From the NCBI GenBank assembly GCA_037719575.1, contig JBBJMF010000060.1, positions 1 to 17,156 of the forward strand: a stretch of 17,156 bases of DNA. Direction: 5' to 3'. Numbering within the stretch: position 1 is the stretch's first letter; every line of letters starts with the position of its first letter. Below the pieces are notes generated by a model. It saw only the letters and a list, made by a program, of their open reading frames with translations, had not been told where the DNA came from and did no database searches. Made by a program: the position numbers and the translations under genes. Shown here one piece after another: positions 1 through 6,814 of the stretch. This stretch comes from JAWWPG01 sp037719575 (lineage in GTDB: Bacteria; Actinomycetota; Actinomycetes; Propionibacteriales; Nocardioidaceae).

Positions 1-1858
1 GGTTGTGCAGCAGCTGCTCCCACCAGCGCCCGACGACGTACTCGGGGATGTAGACCATCACGACGTCACGGGGGCTCTTGCGCCTCAGTGCACGCACGTA
101 GTCGAGCACCGGCTTGGTGATCTCCCGGTACGGCGACGCCAGCACCTTGAGCGGGACGGACACGCCTTCCGCGTCCCACGTCGCCAACAGCTGCGCTGTC
201 ATATCGTCGTCGACGTCGACAGTGAGCGCCTCCAGCGTGTTGGGCCGGGAGGCCTTGGCGTAGGCCAACGCCCGCAAGGTCGGGCGGTGGACCTTCGACA
301 CGAGCACGATCGCATGGATTCGCGACGGCAGCGCCGCGTCCTCGTCGCCAACCTCGAGCTCGGCCGCCACCCGGTCGTAGTGCTGCCGGATACCGCGCAT
401 CAGAAAGAACAGCAGGACCATCGCGAAGATCGCGATCCACGCGCCGTGCAGGAACTTCGTGATCAGCACGATGACGAGCACGAGGGCGGTGACGACCAGG
501 CCGATGGTGTTGATGACCCGGCTGCGCTGCATGCGGCCGCGCTGGTTGCGGTCCTGCTCGGTTCGCAACAGCCGGGTCCAGTGACGGATCATGCCGGTCT
601 GGCTCACGGTGAACGACACGAAGACGCCCACAATGTAGAGCTGGATCAGCCGGGTCACCTGGGCGTCGAACGCGTAGATCAGCACGACGGCGAACCCGGC
701 GAGCAGCACGATCCCGTTGGAGAAGGCAAGCCGGTCCCCGCGGGTGTGCAGCTGCCGCGGCAGGAAGCCGTCCTTGGCCAGGATCGACGCGAGCACCGGG
801 AACCCGTTGAACGCCGTGTTCGCCGCGAGCACCAAGATCACACCGGTCGCGGCCGCGACGATGTAGAAACCCAGCGAGAAGTGGTCGAAGATGCCTTTCG
901 CGAGCTGACCGATCACCGGGTCCTGGGCAAAGTGCTCTCCCATCACCTGGCCCTGCGGGTTGACGAGGCGAACGCCGTTGTCGACGTCCGCCAGGCGCAC
1001 GTTCATCAGGTTGCCGAGGATGAGGATCGACAATCCCATGGTGATCGCGACCGAGCCGAGGAGCAGCAGGGTGGTCGCGGCGTTCTTCCCCTTCGGTTTG
1101 CGGAACGCCGGTACGCCGTTGCTGATCGCCTCGACACCGGTGAGGGCAGCCGACCCCGACGCGAACGCCCGCAGCACCAGGAACATCACGGCGAGGCTGC
1201 CGAGCCCCCCGGTCAGCTGCTCGGTGCCCTGCAACGAGTAGTCCGCGAGCTCCGACTGCGGCAGCGAGTCGGTGAAGTACCGGATGAAGCCATAGAGCGC
1301 CATCGCCAGGATCGACACCATGAAGATGTACGTCGGGATGGCGAAGGCGGTTCCGGACTCCTTGACCCCGCGCAGGTTGACGGTCATCAAGAAGACGGTG
1401 GCGATGATCGCGATCAGGGCCTCGTGACCCTGCAGCGGGTTGATCGCCGCGGCTGCGTACTGCGCAGCCGACGAGATCGACACCGCGACAGTCAGCACGT
1501 AGTCGACCATCAGCGCGCTCGCCACGGTCAGCCCGGCGGACCGCCCGAGGTTCGTGGTCGCGACCTCGTAGTCGCCGCCACCCGACTGGTAGGCCTGGAC
1601 GTTCTGCCGGTACGACGCCACGACGGTGAGCATCACGAGGGCAACGGCGATGCCGACCTTCCAGGACACCGTGTAGTAGGCGAGGCCCGCGGCGGAGAGG
1701 GTCAAAAAGATCTCGTCCGGCGCATAGCCGACCGACGACAGGGCGTCGCTCGCGAAGACAGGCAACGCGATCCGCTTGGGCAGGAGGGTCTCCCCCAGCT
1801 GCGCGTTACGGAGCTTACGCCCCAGCAGCAGGCGCTTGCCGACGTCTCGTATACCCAC
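1..1858 (-). CDS. KimA-family potassium/proton symporter (APC superfamily permease), 3' end cut by window edge
   Basis: A minus-strand reading frame stays open from a GTG at 1858 to the left edge, giving about 619 residues without a stop. It encodes a multi-span membrane protein with a soluble C-terminal part. It closely resembles Bacillus KimA (YdaO): SDALSSVGY at residues 37-45, YRQ then QSGGGDY at 83-97, VDYVLTVAVS at 118-127, LTGVEAIS at 239-246, later TRGDRLAFSNGI, LYIVGVF and, near the edge, RWWEQLLHN. The residues known to hold potassium in KimA (D36, Y43, D117, T121, T230, E233) have counterparts D38, Y45, D119, T123, T240 and E243. The family imports potassium with protons across the plasma membrane; the mycobacterial homologue is usually labelled only an amino-acid permease. 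The start is fixed by an in-frame TAG at 1870-1868, and a TAnnnT box lies 6 nt upstream. It is divergent from two TrkA/RCK genes. Family assignment is firm; potassium as substrate is inferred from the conserved site. Confidence 0.9.
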   Translation of the reverse strand, partial: MGIRDVGKRLLLGRKLRNAQLGETLLPKRIALPVFASDALSSVGYAPDEIFLTLSAAGLAYYTVSWKVGIAVALVMLTVVASYRQNVQAYQSGGGDYEVATTNLGRSAGLTVASALMVDYVLTVAVSISSAAQYAAAAINPLQGHEALIAIIATVFLMTVNLRGVKESGTAFAIPTYIFMVSILAMALYGFIRYFTDSLPQSELADYSLQGTEQLTGGLGSLAVMFLVLRAFASGSAALTGVEAISNGVPAFRKPKGKNAATTLLLLGSVAITMGLSILILGNLMNVRLADVDNGVRLVNPQGQVMGEHFAQDPVIGQLAKGIFDHFSLGFYIVAAATGVILVLAANTAFNGFPVLASILAKDGFLPRQLHTRGDRLAFSNGIVLLAGFAVVLIYAFDAQVTRLIQLYIVGVFVSFTVSQTGMIRHWTRLLRTEQDRNQRGRMQRSRVINTIGLVVTALVLVIVLITKFLHGAWIAIFAMVLLFFLMRGIRQHYDRVAAELEVGDEDAALPSRIHAIVLVSKVHRPTLRALAYAKASRPNTLEALTVDVDDDMTAQLLATWDAEGVSVPLKVLASPYREITKPVLDYVRALRRKSPRDVVMVYIPEYVVGRWWEQLLHN

Positions 1859-1961
1859 GCACGGATGCTAGACCACCGCGTCGGGTGAAGCGTGTAGCGT
1901 CGTGACCGATGGGTCCGGACGGGCCCGCCACCACCTGGCCGCAGACATCTGGAAGGCAACC
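1859..1961. promoter_or_regulatory. Divergent promoter region between the KimA-like gene and the first trkA gene
   Basis: This 103-nt gap must drive both divergent units. On the minus strand a TAGCAT box (1870-1865) is followed by 6 nt and then the GTG start of the permease, the spacing expected of a leaderless actinobacterial transcript. On the plus strand a TAGCGT box (1895-1900) lies about 60 nt before the trkA start, and GGAAGG at 1951-1956 is a good ribosome site 5 nt before its GTG. No clear -35 boxes are visible. The two -10-like boxes are only 24 nt apart, so one bound regulator could affect both genes. Confidence 0.45.
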
Positions 1962-2621
1962 GTGCACGTCGTCATCATGGGATGTGGCCGGGTCGGCTCG
2001 ACGCTCGCCCGCTACCTCGAGGACAGGTCCCACTCGGTGTCGGTGATCGACGCGAACCCAGACGCCTTCCGTCGGCTCGGGTCGAAGTTCTCCGGTGACA
2101 AGGTGACGGGCTTCGGCTTCGACCGGGCGGTCCTCAAGAACGCGGGGATCGAGGAGGCAGGTGCCTTCGCGGCGGTCAGCAGCGGCGACAACTCCAACAT
2201 CATCGCCGCGAGGGTCGCCCGCGAGCTTTTCGGTATCGACAACGTGGTGGCCCGGATCTACGACCCGCGACGAGCTGCCGTCTACCAGCGGTTGGGTATC
2301 ACGACGGTGGCGACAGTGCGCTGGACCGCCGACCAGATGCTCCGGCGGCTGCTTCCCGAGGGCTCCGAGCCGGAGTGGCGTGACGCCTCGGGACTGATCC
2401 GCATCGAGGTCCTCGAGGTGCCCGATTCCTGGGTGGGCACACAGGTGCACACCCTGGAACAGGTGGGTACGAAGGTCGCGTTCCTGACCCGGCTCGGCGA
2501 GGCGATGATGGCCGGCCCCGGGCTCGTGCTGCAGGACAGCGACCTGCTCCACCTCGTCATGACCGAGCAGGACGCGGAGACCGTCATGGCAGCCGTCGCC
2601 AAAGGACCCGAGGAGAGTTGA
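1962..2621 (+). CDS. ceoB: TrkA-family potassium uptake regulator (RCK protein), first of a pair
   Basis: This 219-residue cytosolic protein has one RCK_N (TrkA-N) and one RCK_C (TrkA-C) domain. Residues 3-12 carry the Rossmann motif GCGRVG after a beta strand, and an acidic residue (D30) closes the second strand, as in NAD(H)-binding RCK domains. The RCK_C half runs from about residue 145 to 215. Such proteins gate potassium transporters in response to nucleotides. I start at GTG 1962 rather than the farther GTG at 1902, because GGAAGG sits 5 nt upstream and the extra 20 residues do not look like a domain. It corresponds in order and type to mycobacterial CeoB. It overlaps the next gene by one base (TGATG), so the pair is an operon. 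No TrkH/TrkG membrane subunit is visible; the divergent KimA-like permease is the obvious partner. Confidence 0.93.
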   Translation: MHVVIMGCGRVGSTLARYLEDRSHSVSVIDANPDAFRRLGSKFSGDKVTGFGFDRAVLKNAGIEEAGAFAAVSSGDNSNIIAARVARELFGIDNVVARIYDPRRAAVYQRLGITTVATVRWTADQMLRRLLPEGSEPEWRDASGLIRIEVLEVPDSWVGTQVHTLEQVGTKVAFLTRLGEAMMAGPGLVLQDSDLLHLVMTEQDAETVMAAVAKGPEES

Positions 2622-3295
2622 TGCGCGTCGCGATAGCCGGAGCCGGAGCCGTGGGTCGCTCGGTGGCGGCCGAGCTGCTCGACAACGGCCACGAGGTCCT
2701 GCTCATCGACAAGGACCCGCGGGCCATCAGGGCCGACAGCGTCCCCAGGGCCGAGTGGCTGCTCGCCGACGCCTGCGAGCTGTCATCGCTCGACGAGGCC
2801 GCCTTGCAGCGTTGTGATGTCGTCATCGCGTCGACTGGCGACGACAAGGCGAACCTGGTGATCTCGCTGCTGGCCAAGACGGAGTTCGCGGTCCCGCGGA
2901 CGGTCGGGCGGGTCAACCACCCGGCCAACGAGTGGCTGTTCAACGACTCGTGGGGAGTCGACGTGTCCGTCTCCACGCCGCGGATCATGTCTGCGCTCGT
3001 CGAGGAGGCGGTGAGCGTGGGCGACGTGGTCCGGCTTTTCACGTTCCGGCAGAGCAACACCAACTTCGTCGAGCTCACCCTTCCCGACTCCTGCCCGTAC
3101 GTCGGCAGCCAGGTCCGGGAGGTGCCGTTCCCCCCCGATGCCAGCCTGGTGGCGGTGCTGCGTGACGGCCAGGTCCATCACCCCGATCCGGAGGCCACCT
3201 TGGAGGCGCACGACGAGCTGTTGTTCGTCACGACGCCGGAGACCGAGGCCGAGCTGGCCGAGCTGCTCGCCCCGGACAGCCACCCGCGCAACTGA
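2621..3295 (+). CDS. ceoC: TrkA-family potassium uptake regulator (RCK protein), second of a pair
   Basis: This 224-residue protein is a second single-unit RCK protein: RCK_N with GAGAVG at residues 7-12 and D30 at the end of strand two, then an RCK_C domain from about residue 140 to 215 (FVELTLP to TTPETEAELAELL). It starts at ATG 2621, which shares its A with the stop of the preceding gene; AGGAGAG at 2611-2617 is its ribosome site. A TTG at 2618 is less likely. The two proteins differ in sequence, so this is an old duplication. RCK rings are commonly octamers, so a mixed CeoB/CeoC ring is plausible but not shown. It matches mycobacterial CeoC in order and type. The role in potassium uptake regulation is known for the family; the transporter it serves is inferred from its neighbour. 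Confidence 0.92.
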   Translation: MRVAIAGAGAVGRSVAAELLDNGHEVLLIDKDPRAIRADSVPRAEWLLADACELSSLDEAALQRCDVVIASTGDDKANLVISLLAKTEFAVPRTVGRVNHPANEWLFNDSWGVDVSVSTPRIMSALVEEAVSVGDVVRLFTFRQSNTNFVELTLPDSCPYVGSQVREVPFPPDASLVAVLRDGQVHHPDPEATLEAHDELLFVTTPETEAELAELLAPDSHPRN

Positions 3296-3362
3296 CCCCG
3301 ATGGCGGCCGACCGCGAGACCGCCGAGCGTTACAGAACCGTGAGAGTCGTGGCGGGACGCGT

Positions 3363-3485
3363 GTGTCAGGCGGTCTGATCGAGCACTGCGGCGGCACCAG
3401 GTGGACGGTGATCACCGACTCCGTCCCGTTGCTGTACGGCGTCGACGCGGCGGCCGCCGACGACATCTACGCGGTCGGTCGAAGC
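3363..3485 (+). pseudogene. Fragment resembling a repeat unit of actinobacterial propeller-type proteins
   Basis: Between the second trkA gene and the DUF3159 gene, the plus frame at 3363 reads as one unit of the repeat usually seen as IEHWxGxxW...V.A.s..DvWAVG in secreted actinobacterial repeat proteins: here GLIEHCGGTRWTVI (residues from 3372), then YGVDAAAADDIYAVGRS up to 3485. Only one unit is recognisable. The usual tryptophan of IEHW is cysteine and DvW has become DIY. No ribosome site or plausible full gene surrounds it, and the reading frame wanders on without similarity to about 3617, into the DUF3159 gene on the other strand. I read this as a decayed remnant; a chance resemblance is possible but the match covers about 40 residues. 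Confidence 0.4.
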
Positions 3486-3561
3486 GACGGTCCAGCGATC
3501 GCCAGGACTTCCGGATCCGTTGCTGATCGCCGAGAGGCACGTGCCCGCGGTTACGAGTGGG

Positions 3562-4257
3562 CTACGCCGTCTCGGGGGGCGGGGCGGGCAGCGCCACCGG
3601 GGTGGTGTCGCGGCTGAGCAGCCACACCATGGCCGCCAGCGCCGCGAGCTGGAGGGGCCACCCCATGGTGAGCTTCGCAACGCCCAGCCAGCCGGCTTCG
3701 TGCACCGCATAGAGCGGGTACTGGACGACCACCCGGAGCAGGCACGGCAGCGCCAGCAGCCAGGTCAGCTTGGTGCAGAGCGAGACCAGGTGGCGGTCGT
3801 TGTGCCAGGCCGTCAGGTCTCCGGTCACGCCGCCGATCATGAAGCCCACCGCCGGCCAGCGCACCAGCGCCGACCCACCCAGCAGCACGGCGTACACCGC
3901 GTTGTAGATGATTCCGGGCAGGAAGGCGTCCTCGGCCCGGCCGGAGCGCAACGCGAAGACTGCTGCGATCGCGATTCCGACGAGGGAGTTGAGGACGAAC
4001 TGCACAGTCGAGCGCTGCACGATCCGCAGGAGCAGCAGGACGACGGCCAGCCCTCCGGAGACGACGAGCGCAAGGTTGAGGTGGTGTGCCGCGATCCACG
4101 TGACGGTGAAACCGAGCGTGGGGATGGCTCCCTCGAGCATCCCCCGCTTCCCGCCGAGCGCCTTCGACAGCTGTCCACGGACGAGCGTCTCGAGCGTGAC
4201 GCTGGGGACGACGTCGCCGGCCGCCTCGGCCGACGCCGGCTCAGGCCTGGAGCTCAT
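3562..4257 (-). CDS. DUF3159 family integral membrane protein
   Basis: This 231-residue protein has a short polar N-terminus (about 40 residues) and then around six hydrophobic segments up to residue 220. Family features are GQLSKALGGKRGMLEGAIPT near residues 28-47, and conserved stretches around NSLVGIAIAA, PGIIYNAVYA and VGFMIGGVTGDLTAW. DUF3159 proteins are widespread in Actinomycetota and their function is unknown; the counterpart in M. tuberculosis is Rv2693c. The ATG at 4257 lies inside the upstream OB-fold gene, overlapping it by 17 nt, with no strong ribosome site, so translation is probably coupled. It is the last gene of the dut operon. No function should be assigned beyond a membrane protein. 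Confidence 0.88.
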   Translation of the reverse strand: MSSRPEPASAEAAGDVVPSVTLETLVRGQLSKALGGKRGMLEGAIPTLGFTVTWIAAHHLNLALVVSGGLAVVLLLLRIVQRSTVQFVLNSLVGIAIAAVFALRSGRAEDAFLPGIIYNAVYAVLLGGSALVRWPAVGFMIGGVTGDLTAWHNDRHLVSLCTKLTWLLALPCLLRVVVQYPLYAVHEAGWLGVAKLTMGWPLQLAALAAMVWLLSRDTTPVALPAPPPETA

Positions 4258-4615
4258 ACCGCGGGTTGTAGATGACCCGCTGCCCGTCCTGGCAGGAGAC
4301 GCGCCCCGAGACCACGAGACCCGCACCGGGCTTGATCCCGACGATCTTGCGTCGCCCGAGCCACACCAGCGTGACCACACCCGACCCGTCATACAGCGAA
4401 GCCTCGAGGGACGGCGTGCCGGCTCGCGGCGTGAGCGAGACGTTCTTGAGCTCACCGTAGAGCGTCACGACCTCGCGATCGGTAACCCCGTTGATCTGCT
4501 GACACCGCTGCACCTGACGCTGCGTGTCGAGCTCGTCGGCCTCGAGCTCGGCCGGTGAGGCCGAGAACTTCCGGAGCACGCGCCGCAGCCGGCCTCCGGT
4601 GGCGTGGTCTGTCAT
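4241..4615 (-). CDS. Small OB-fold nucleic-acid-binding protein
   Basis: This 124-residue protein has a basic, helical N-terminus (RRVLRKF, residues 11-17) followed by an OB-fold beta barrel at about residues 47-122: REVVTLYGELKNVSL, then LEASLYDGSGVVTLVWLGRRKI, then GAGLVVSGRVSCQDGQRVIYNPRYEL. This pattern is that of the RecG-wedge/tRNA-anticodon type OB domain standing alone. It probably binds single-stranded nucleic acid, but no target is known. I prefer ATG 4615; GTG 4639 would add eight residues and overlap the DUF3710 stop by 4 nt (GTGA), and cannot be excluded, because the ribosome site GGAG lies only 2 nt before the ATG. It sits between DUF3710 and DUF3159 in a coupled operon and corresponds to Rv2694c. 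Confidence 0.87.
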   Translation of the reverse strand: MTDHATGGRLRRVLRKFSASPAELEADELDTQRQVQRCQQINGVTDREVVTLYGELKNVSLTPRAGTPSLEASLYDGSGVVTLVWLGRRKIVGIKPGAGLVVSGRVSCQDGQRVIYNPRYELQA

Positions 4616-4635
4616 GGCTCCAGCGTACTGGCCGG

Positions 4636-5322
4636 TCACGCCTGGCCATCCTCGTCGGCCTGGTCCTCGGCCTGACGCAGGAGCTGGGCCTGAGCCTGCG
4701 CCGGCATCCGCATCGCGATCATGTCCCGCGGAGCCATCGGCTCGTTGCCGCGGACGACGATCACATCCCGGAAGGCGGTCTCGAGCGGCCCGTCCGGGTC
4801 AGGGGTGAGCGCGCTCTTGCCGAGGAACGTGCCGCGCAGCAGCCACCGCGGGCCCTCGACACCGACGACCCGGCTCGGTTGGGTGGCCTGCTTGCCGTCG
4901 GGAGTCTGGACCGGGACCTTGAGCAGCAGCTCGGTGCCGAACTCCCCGTCGGACTCAGCGGCGGTGCCACCGCGGCGGGTCGCCTCGGTGGCGATGTCGG
5001 TGCGCACCTCGTCCCAGATCCCGCCGGACCGCGGAGCCGCGAACGCCCGCAGCTCCAGCCCCGACTGCGGCCCGGCAAGCATCACCGCAGCGATGGTCCC
5101 CTCCTGGTCCTCGACCTGGAGCCGCAGCTCGATCCCGTCGACGCCTTTCACGACCAGGCCGCCGAGGTCGACGTAGCCCGGGTCCCCGTCGTCGACTGAA
5201 GTCTCCTCCCGGTCCCAAGGCCCGCGCGCGCGCCGCACTGCGAGGCCGTCGAGCCCGTCGGGCTCGTCAGGCTCGAAGTTCGGCTCCCCCGACCTGTCGG
5301 CCGAGCGACGACGAAAGATCAC
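4636..5322 (-). CDS. DUF3710 family protein
   Basis: This 228-residue soluble protein starts with a basic RRRS stretch followed by an acidic, disordered segment to about residue 45. A compact alpha/beta domain follows (DLGGLVVKGVDGIELRLQVE, ELRAFAAPRSGGIWDEVR, GEFGTELLLKVP, RVVGVEGPRWLLRGTFLGKSA, FRDVIVVRGNEPMAPRDM), typical of DUF3710. The function is unknown; the family travels with dut in Actinomycetota (Rv2696c in M. tuberculosis). The C-terminus is rich in Q and acidic residues. It starts at GTG 5322, which overlaps the dut stop by 4 nt (GTGA), with AGGAG upstream, so it is translated together with dut. Confidence 0.9.
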   Translation of the reverse strand: MIFRRRSADRSGEPNFEPDEPDGLDGLAVRRARGPWDREETSVDDGDPGYVDLGGLVVKGVDGIELRLQVEDQEGTIAAVMLAGPQSGLELRAFAAPRSGGIWDEVRTDIATEATRRGGTAAESDGEFGTELLLKVPVQTPDGKQATQPSRVVGVEGPRWLLRGTFLGKSALTPDPDGPLETAFRDVIVVRGNEPMAPRDMIAMRMPAQAQAQLLRQAEDQADEDGQA

Positions 5323-5822
5323 CGTGTCTCCTCTTGCGTGCGTAGGGATGTGGCGCTTCCGTCCGGGCCGACGATGCCACCCGTCGAGCCGTAGCCGCCG
5401 TCCCCGCGGCTTGATCCCGGGAGCCTCTCGACCTCGACGAAGCGGGCCCGCTCGACCTGCTGGAAAACGACCTGCGCGATCCGGTCCCCGCGCCGCAGCT
5501 CCACCGGTCGATGCGGGTCGAGGTTGACGAGCAGGACCCGGATCTCGCCGCGGTAGCCCGCGTCGACCGTCCCGGGTGCGTTGACGATCGAGACTCCGGA
5601 TGCCGCGGCCAGGCCGGAGCGCGGATGGATCAGGGCGACGTACCCGTCAGGCAGCGCGATGCTGACCCCGGTCGGCACCATGGCCCGCTCCCCCGGCGAG
5701 AGTGTCACGTCGACCGTGGTCACCAGGTCGGCTCCGGCGTCGCCGGGGTGTGCGTAGGTGGGCAACGGGACATCGGCGTCATGTCGTCGTATCAGGACGT
5801 CAACCGTCGGGGGGTCGACCAT
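5319..5822 (-). CDS. dut: dUTP diphosphatase (dUTPase)
   Basis: This 167-residue protein hydrolyses dUTP to dUMP and pyrophosphate, keeping uracil out of DNA and feeding thymidylate synthesis. All five motifs of trimeric dUTPases are present in order: PGDAGADL (26-33), PRSGLAA (67-73), NAPGTVDAGYRGEI (81-94, with catalytic D87 and sugar-stacking Y90), RGDRIAQ (111-117) and the mobile C-terminal RGDGGYGSTG (139-148). Length is normal, slightly longer at the C-terminus than the mycobacterial enzyme. I start at ATG 5822, with GGAGG 9 nt upstream; the frame is open much farther upstream but that stretch is the opposite-strand DUF3093 gene. It heads the operon dut, DUF3710, OB-fold, DUF3159. Confidence 0.97.
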   Translation of the reverse strand: MVDPPTVDVLIRRHDADVPLPTYAHPGDAGADLVTTVDVTLSPGERAMVPTGVSIALPDGYVALIHPRSGLAAASGVSIVNAPGTVDAGYRGEIRVLLVNLDPHRPVELRRGDRIAQVVFQQVERARFVEVERLPGSSRGDGGYGSTGGIVGPDGSATSLRTQEETR

Positions 5823-5832
5823 CGTCGGCTGC

Positions 5833-5840
5833 CTCCGGAG
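5833..5840. promoter_or_regulatory. Palindromic ribosome-site sequence serving two divergent genes
   Basis: The octamer CTCCGGAG reads the same on both strands and gives a GGAG ribosome site to dut (minus, about 9 nt before its ATG) and to the DUF3093 frame (plus, 9 nt before GTG 5850). Because it is a palindrome, its presence on the plus strand does not by itself prove that the DUF3093 gene starts there. Confidence 0.35.
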
Positions 5841-5849
5841 CAGGGAGTG

Positions 5850-6383
5850 GTGAGCGAACGAGAGCTCGACGCACCACACTACCGCCGGTGGAAGACCGCC
5901 CATGACAGGCTGACTGCTGTGGACGGAATCGGCGACCCCTACGACGAGACGTTGAAGGTCCCGGCCAGCTGGTGGCTGCTCGGCTCCGGCTTCGCGCTCG
6001 CGGTGTTCTGGGCGTTCTTCGTCGCGACCCCGCTGCTCGTGTCGGCGGTGGCGGGAGCGGCGGCCGGCGCGCTCGTCTTCGTCGGCCTCAGCTCGTACGG
6101 CGCTGCGCGGGTCGCCACCGACCCCGACGGCTTCAGCGCCGGGCGTGCGCTCCTTCCCTACCGGCACGTCGGGGCGGTGCAGGCGCTCGACGCTGCCGAC
6201 ACCAGACGGGTCCTGGGGGTCGACGCCGACGCGCGTGCCTTCCTGCTTTTGCGCTCCTACTGCGGCGGCGCCGTCAAGGTGTCGCTGGACGACCCGGCCG
6301 ACCCCACGCCCTACTGGCTGGTTTCGACCCGACACCCGACCGCGCTGGCCGCGAGCCTCACAGGACGGCGCGTGCAAGACTAG
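5850..6383 (+). CDS. DUF3093 family membrane protein
   Basis: This protein (177 residues from GTG 5850) has two adjacent membrane segments (about residues 39-60 and 64-84), preceded by the typical YDETLKVPASWW box and followed by a cytosolic domain (TDPDGFSAGRALLPYRHVGAVQALDAADTRR...RSYCGGAVKVSLDDPADPTPYWLVSTRHP) that resembles a PH-like fold and ends at a conserved ST-RHP. DUF3093 genes are found beside dut across Actinomycetota (Rv2698 in M. tuberculosis) and have no assigned function. The start is uncertain: GTG 5850 has a GGAG upstream, but GTG 5919 gives 154 residues, closer to the usual length, and codons between them have poorer G/C bias at position three. It is divergent from dut. Confidence 0.82.
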   Translation: MSERELDAPHYRRWKTAHDRLTAVDGIGDPYDETLKVPASWWLLGSGFALAVFWAFFVATPLLVSAVAGAAAGALVFVGLSSYGAARVATDPDGFSAGRALLPYRHVGAVQALDAADTRRVLGVDADARAFLLLRSYCGGAVKVSLDDPADPTPYWLVSTRHPTALAASLTGRRVQD

Positions 6384-6437
6384 AAACCAACGACCACGGG
6401 CCGGCGGCGCGCGCCGAGCGGCCGAGGAGGAGCGACG

Positions 6438-6812
6438 GTGGCCAGCAAGTCATTGACGCAGAAGGAGCTGAAGAGGGCCGAGAAGGCTGCGCAGAAGGAG
6501 CAGGCGAAGGGCAAGGGCCTCTGGAAGCTGATGGGCACCGGCTCAGCACTCGCGGCCGGGGTCGTCACGGCAAGGGCGCTCGACGCCACCTGGAAGACCG
6601 CCACCGGCCACACCTCCCCAACGAAGCCCGAGCACCCCGACCTCGGGACCCGCGAGGCGATCGCCTGGGCAGCCGTGAGCGGGATGGCGATCGGGGTAGC
6701 CAAGACCTACGCGACGCGACGAGCCGCCACCTACTGGGTGAGGTCGACCGGCCGGCTCCCACCCGGCATGTCCACGGAGGCCTACCGGAAGGTCGAGGAG
6801 ACAACCGGCTGA
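6438..6812 (+). CDS. DUF4235 family small membrane protein
   Basis: This 124-residue protein begins with a lysine/glutamate-rich helix (residues 5-28), then KLMGTGSALAAGVVTARALDATWK (30-53), a proline-rich linker (60-70) and a second hydrophobic helix, EAIAWAAVSGMAIGVAKTYATRRAATYWVR (73-102). This is the DUF4235 pattern; the function is unknown. It starts at GTG 6438 with GAGGAGGAG 6 nt upstream, 54 nt after the DUF3093 gene on the same strand, so the two may be co-transcribed. It ends two bases before the end of the convergent DUF4193 gene, leaving no room for a terminator between them. Confidence 0.82.
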   Translation: MASKSLTQKELKRAEKAAQKEQAKGKGLWKLMGTGSALAAGVVTARALDATWKTATGHTSPTKPEHPDLGTREAIAWAAVSGMAIGVAKTYATRRAATYWVRSTGRLPPGMSTEAYRKVEETTG

Positions 6813-6814
6813 CC

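Noticed and set aside
5..1888. Plus-strand open frame of 627 residues
   Set aside because: It is rich in R, H, D and Q with no domain, and lies antisense to the clearly conserved KimA-like permease; a typical shadow in high-GC DNA.
1859..1961. Cyclic di-AMP (ydaO-type) riboswitch before the KimA-like gene
   Set aside because: Bacillus kimA has one, but here the gap is only 103 nt and the message probably starts at the GTG, leaving no room for a riboswitch.
5823..6377. N-terminal extension of the dut frame
   Set aside because: The frame is open to 6377, but it overlaps DUF3093 and lacks dUTPase similarity; ATG 5822 matches the family start.
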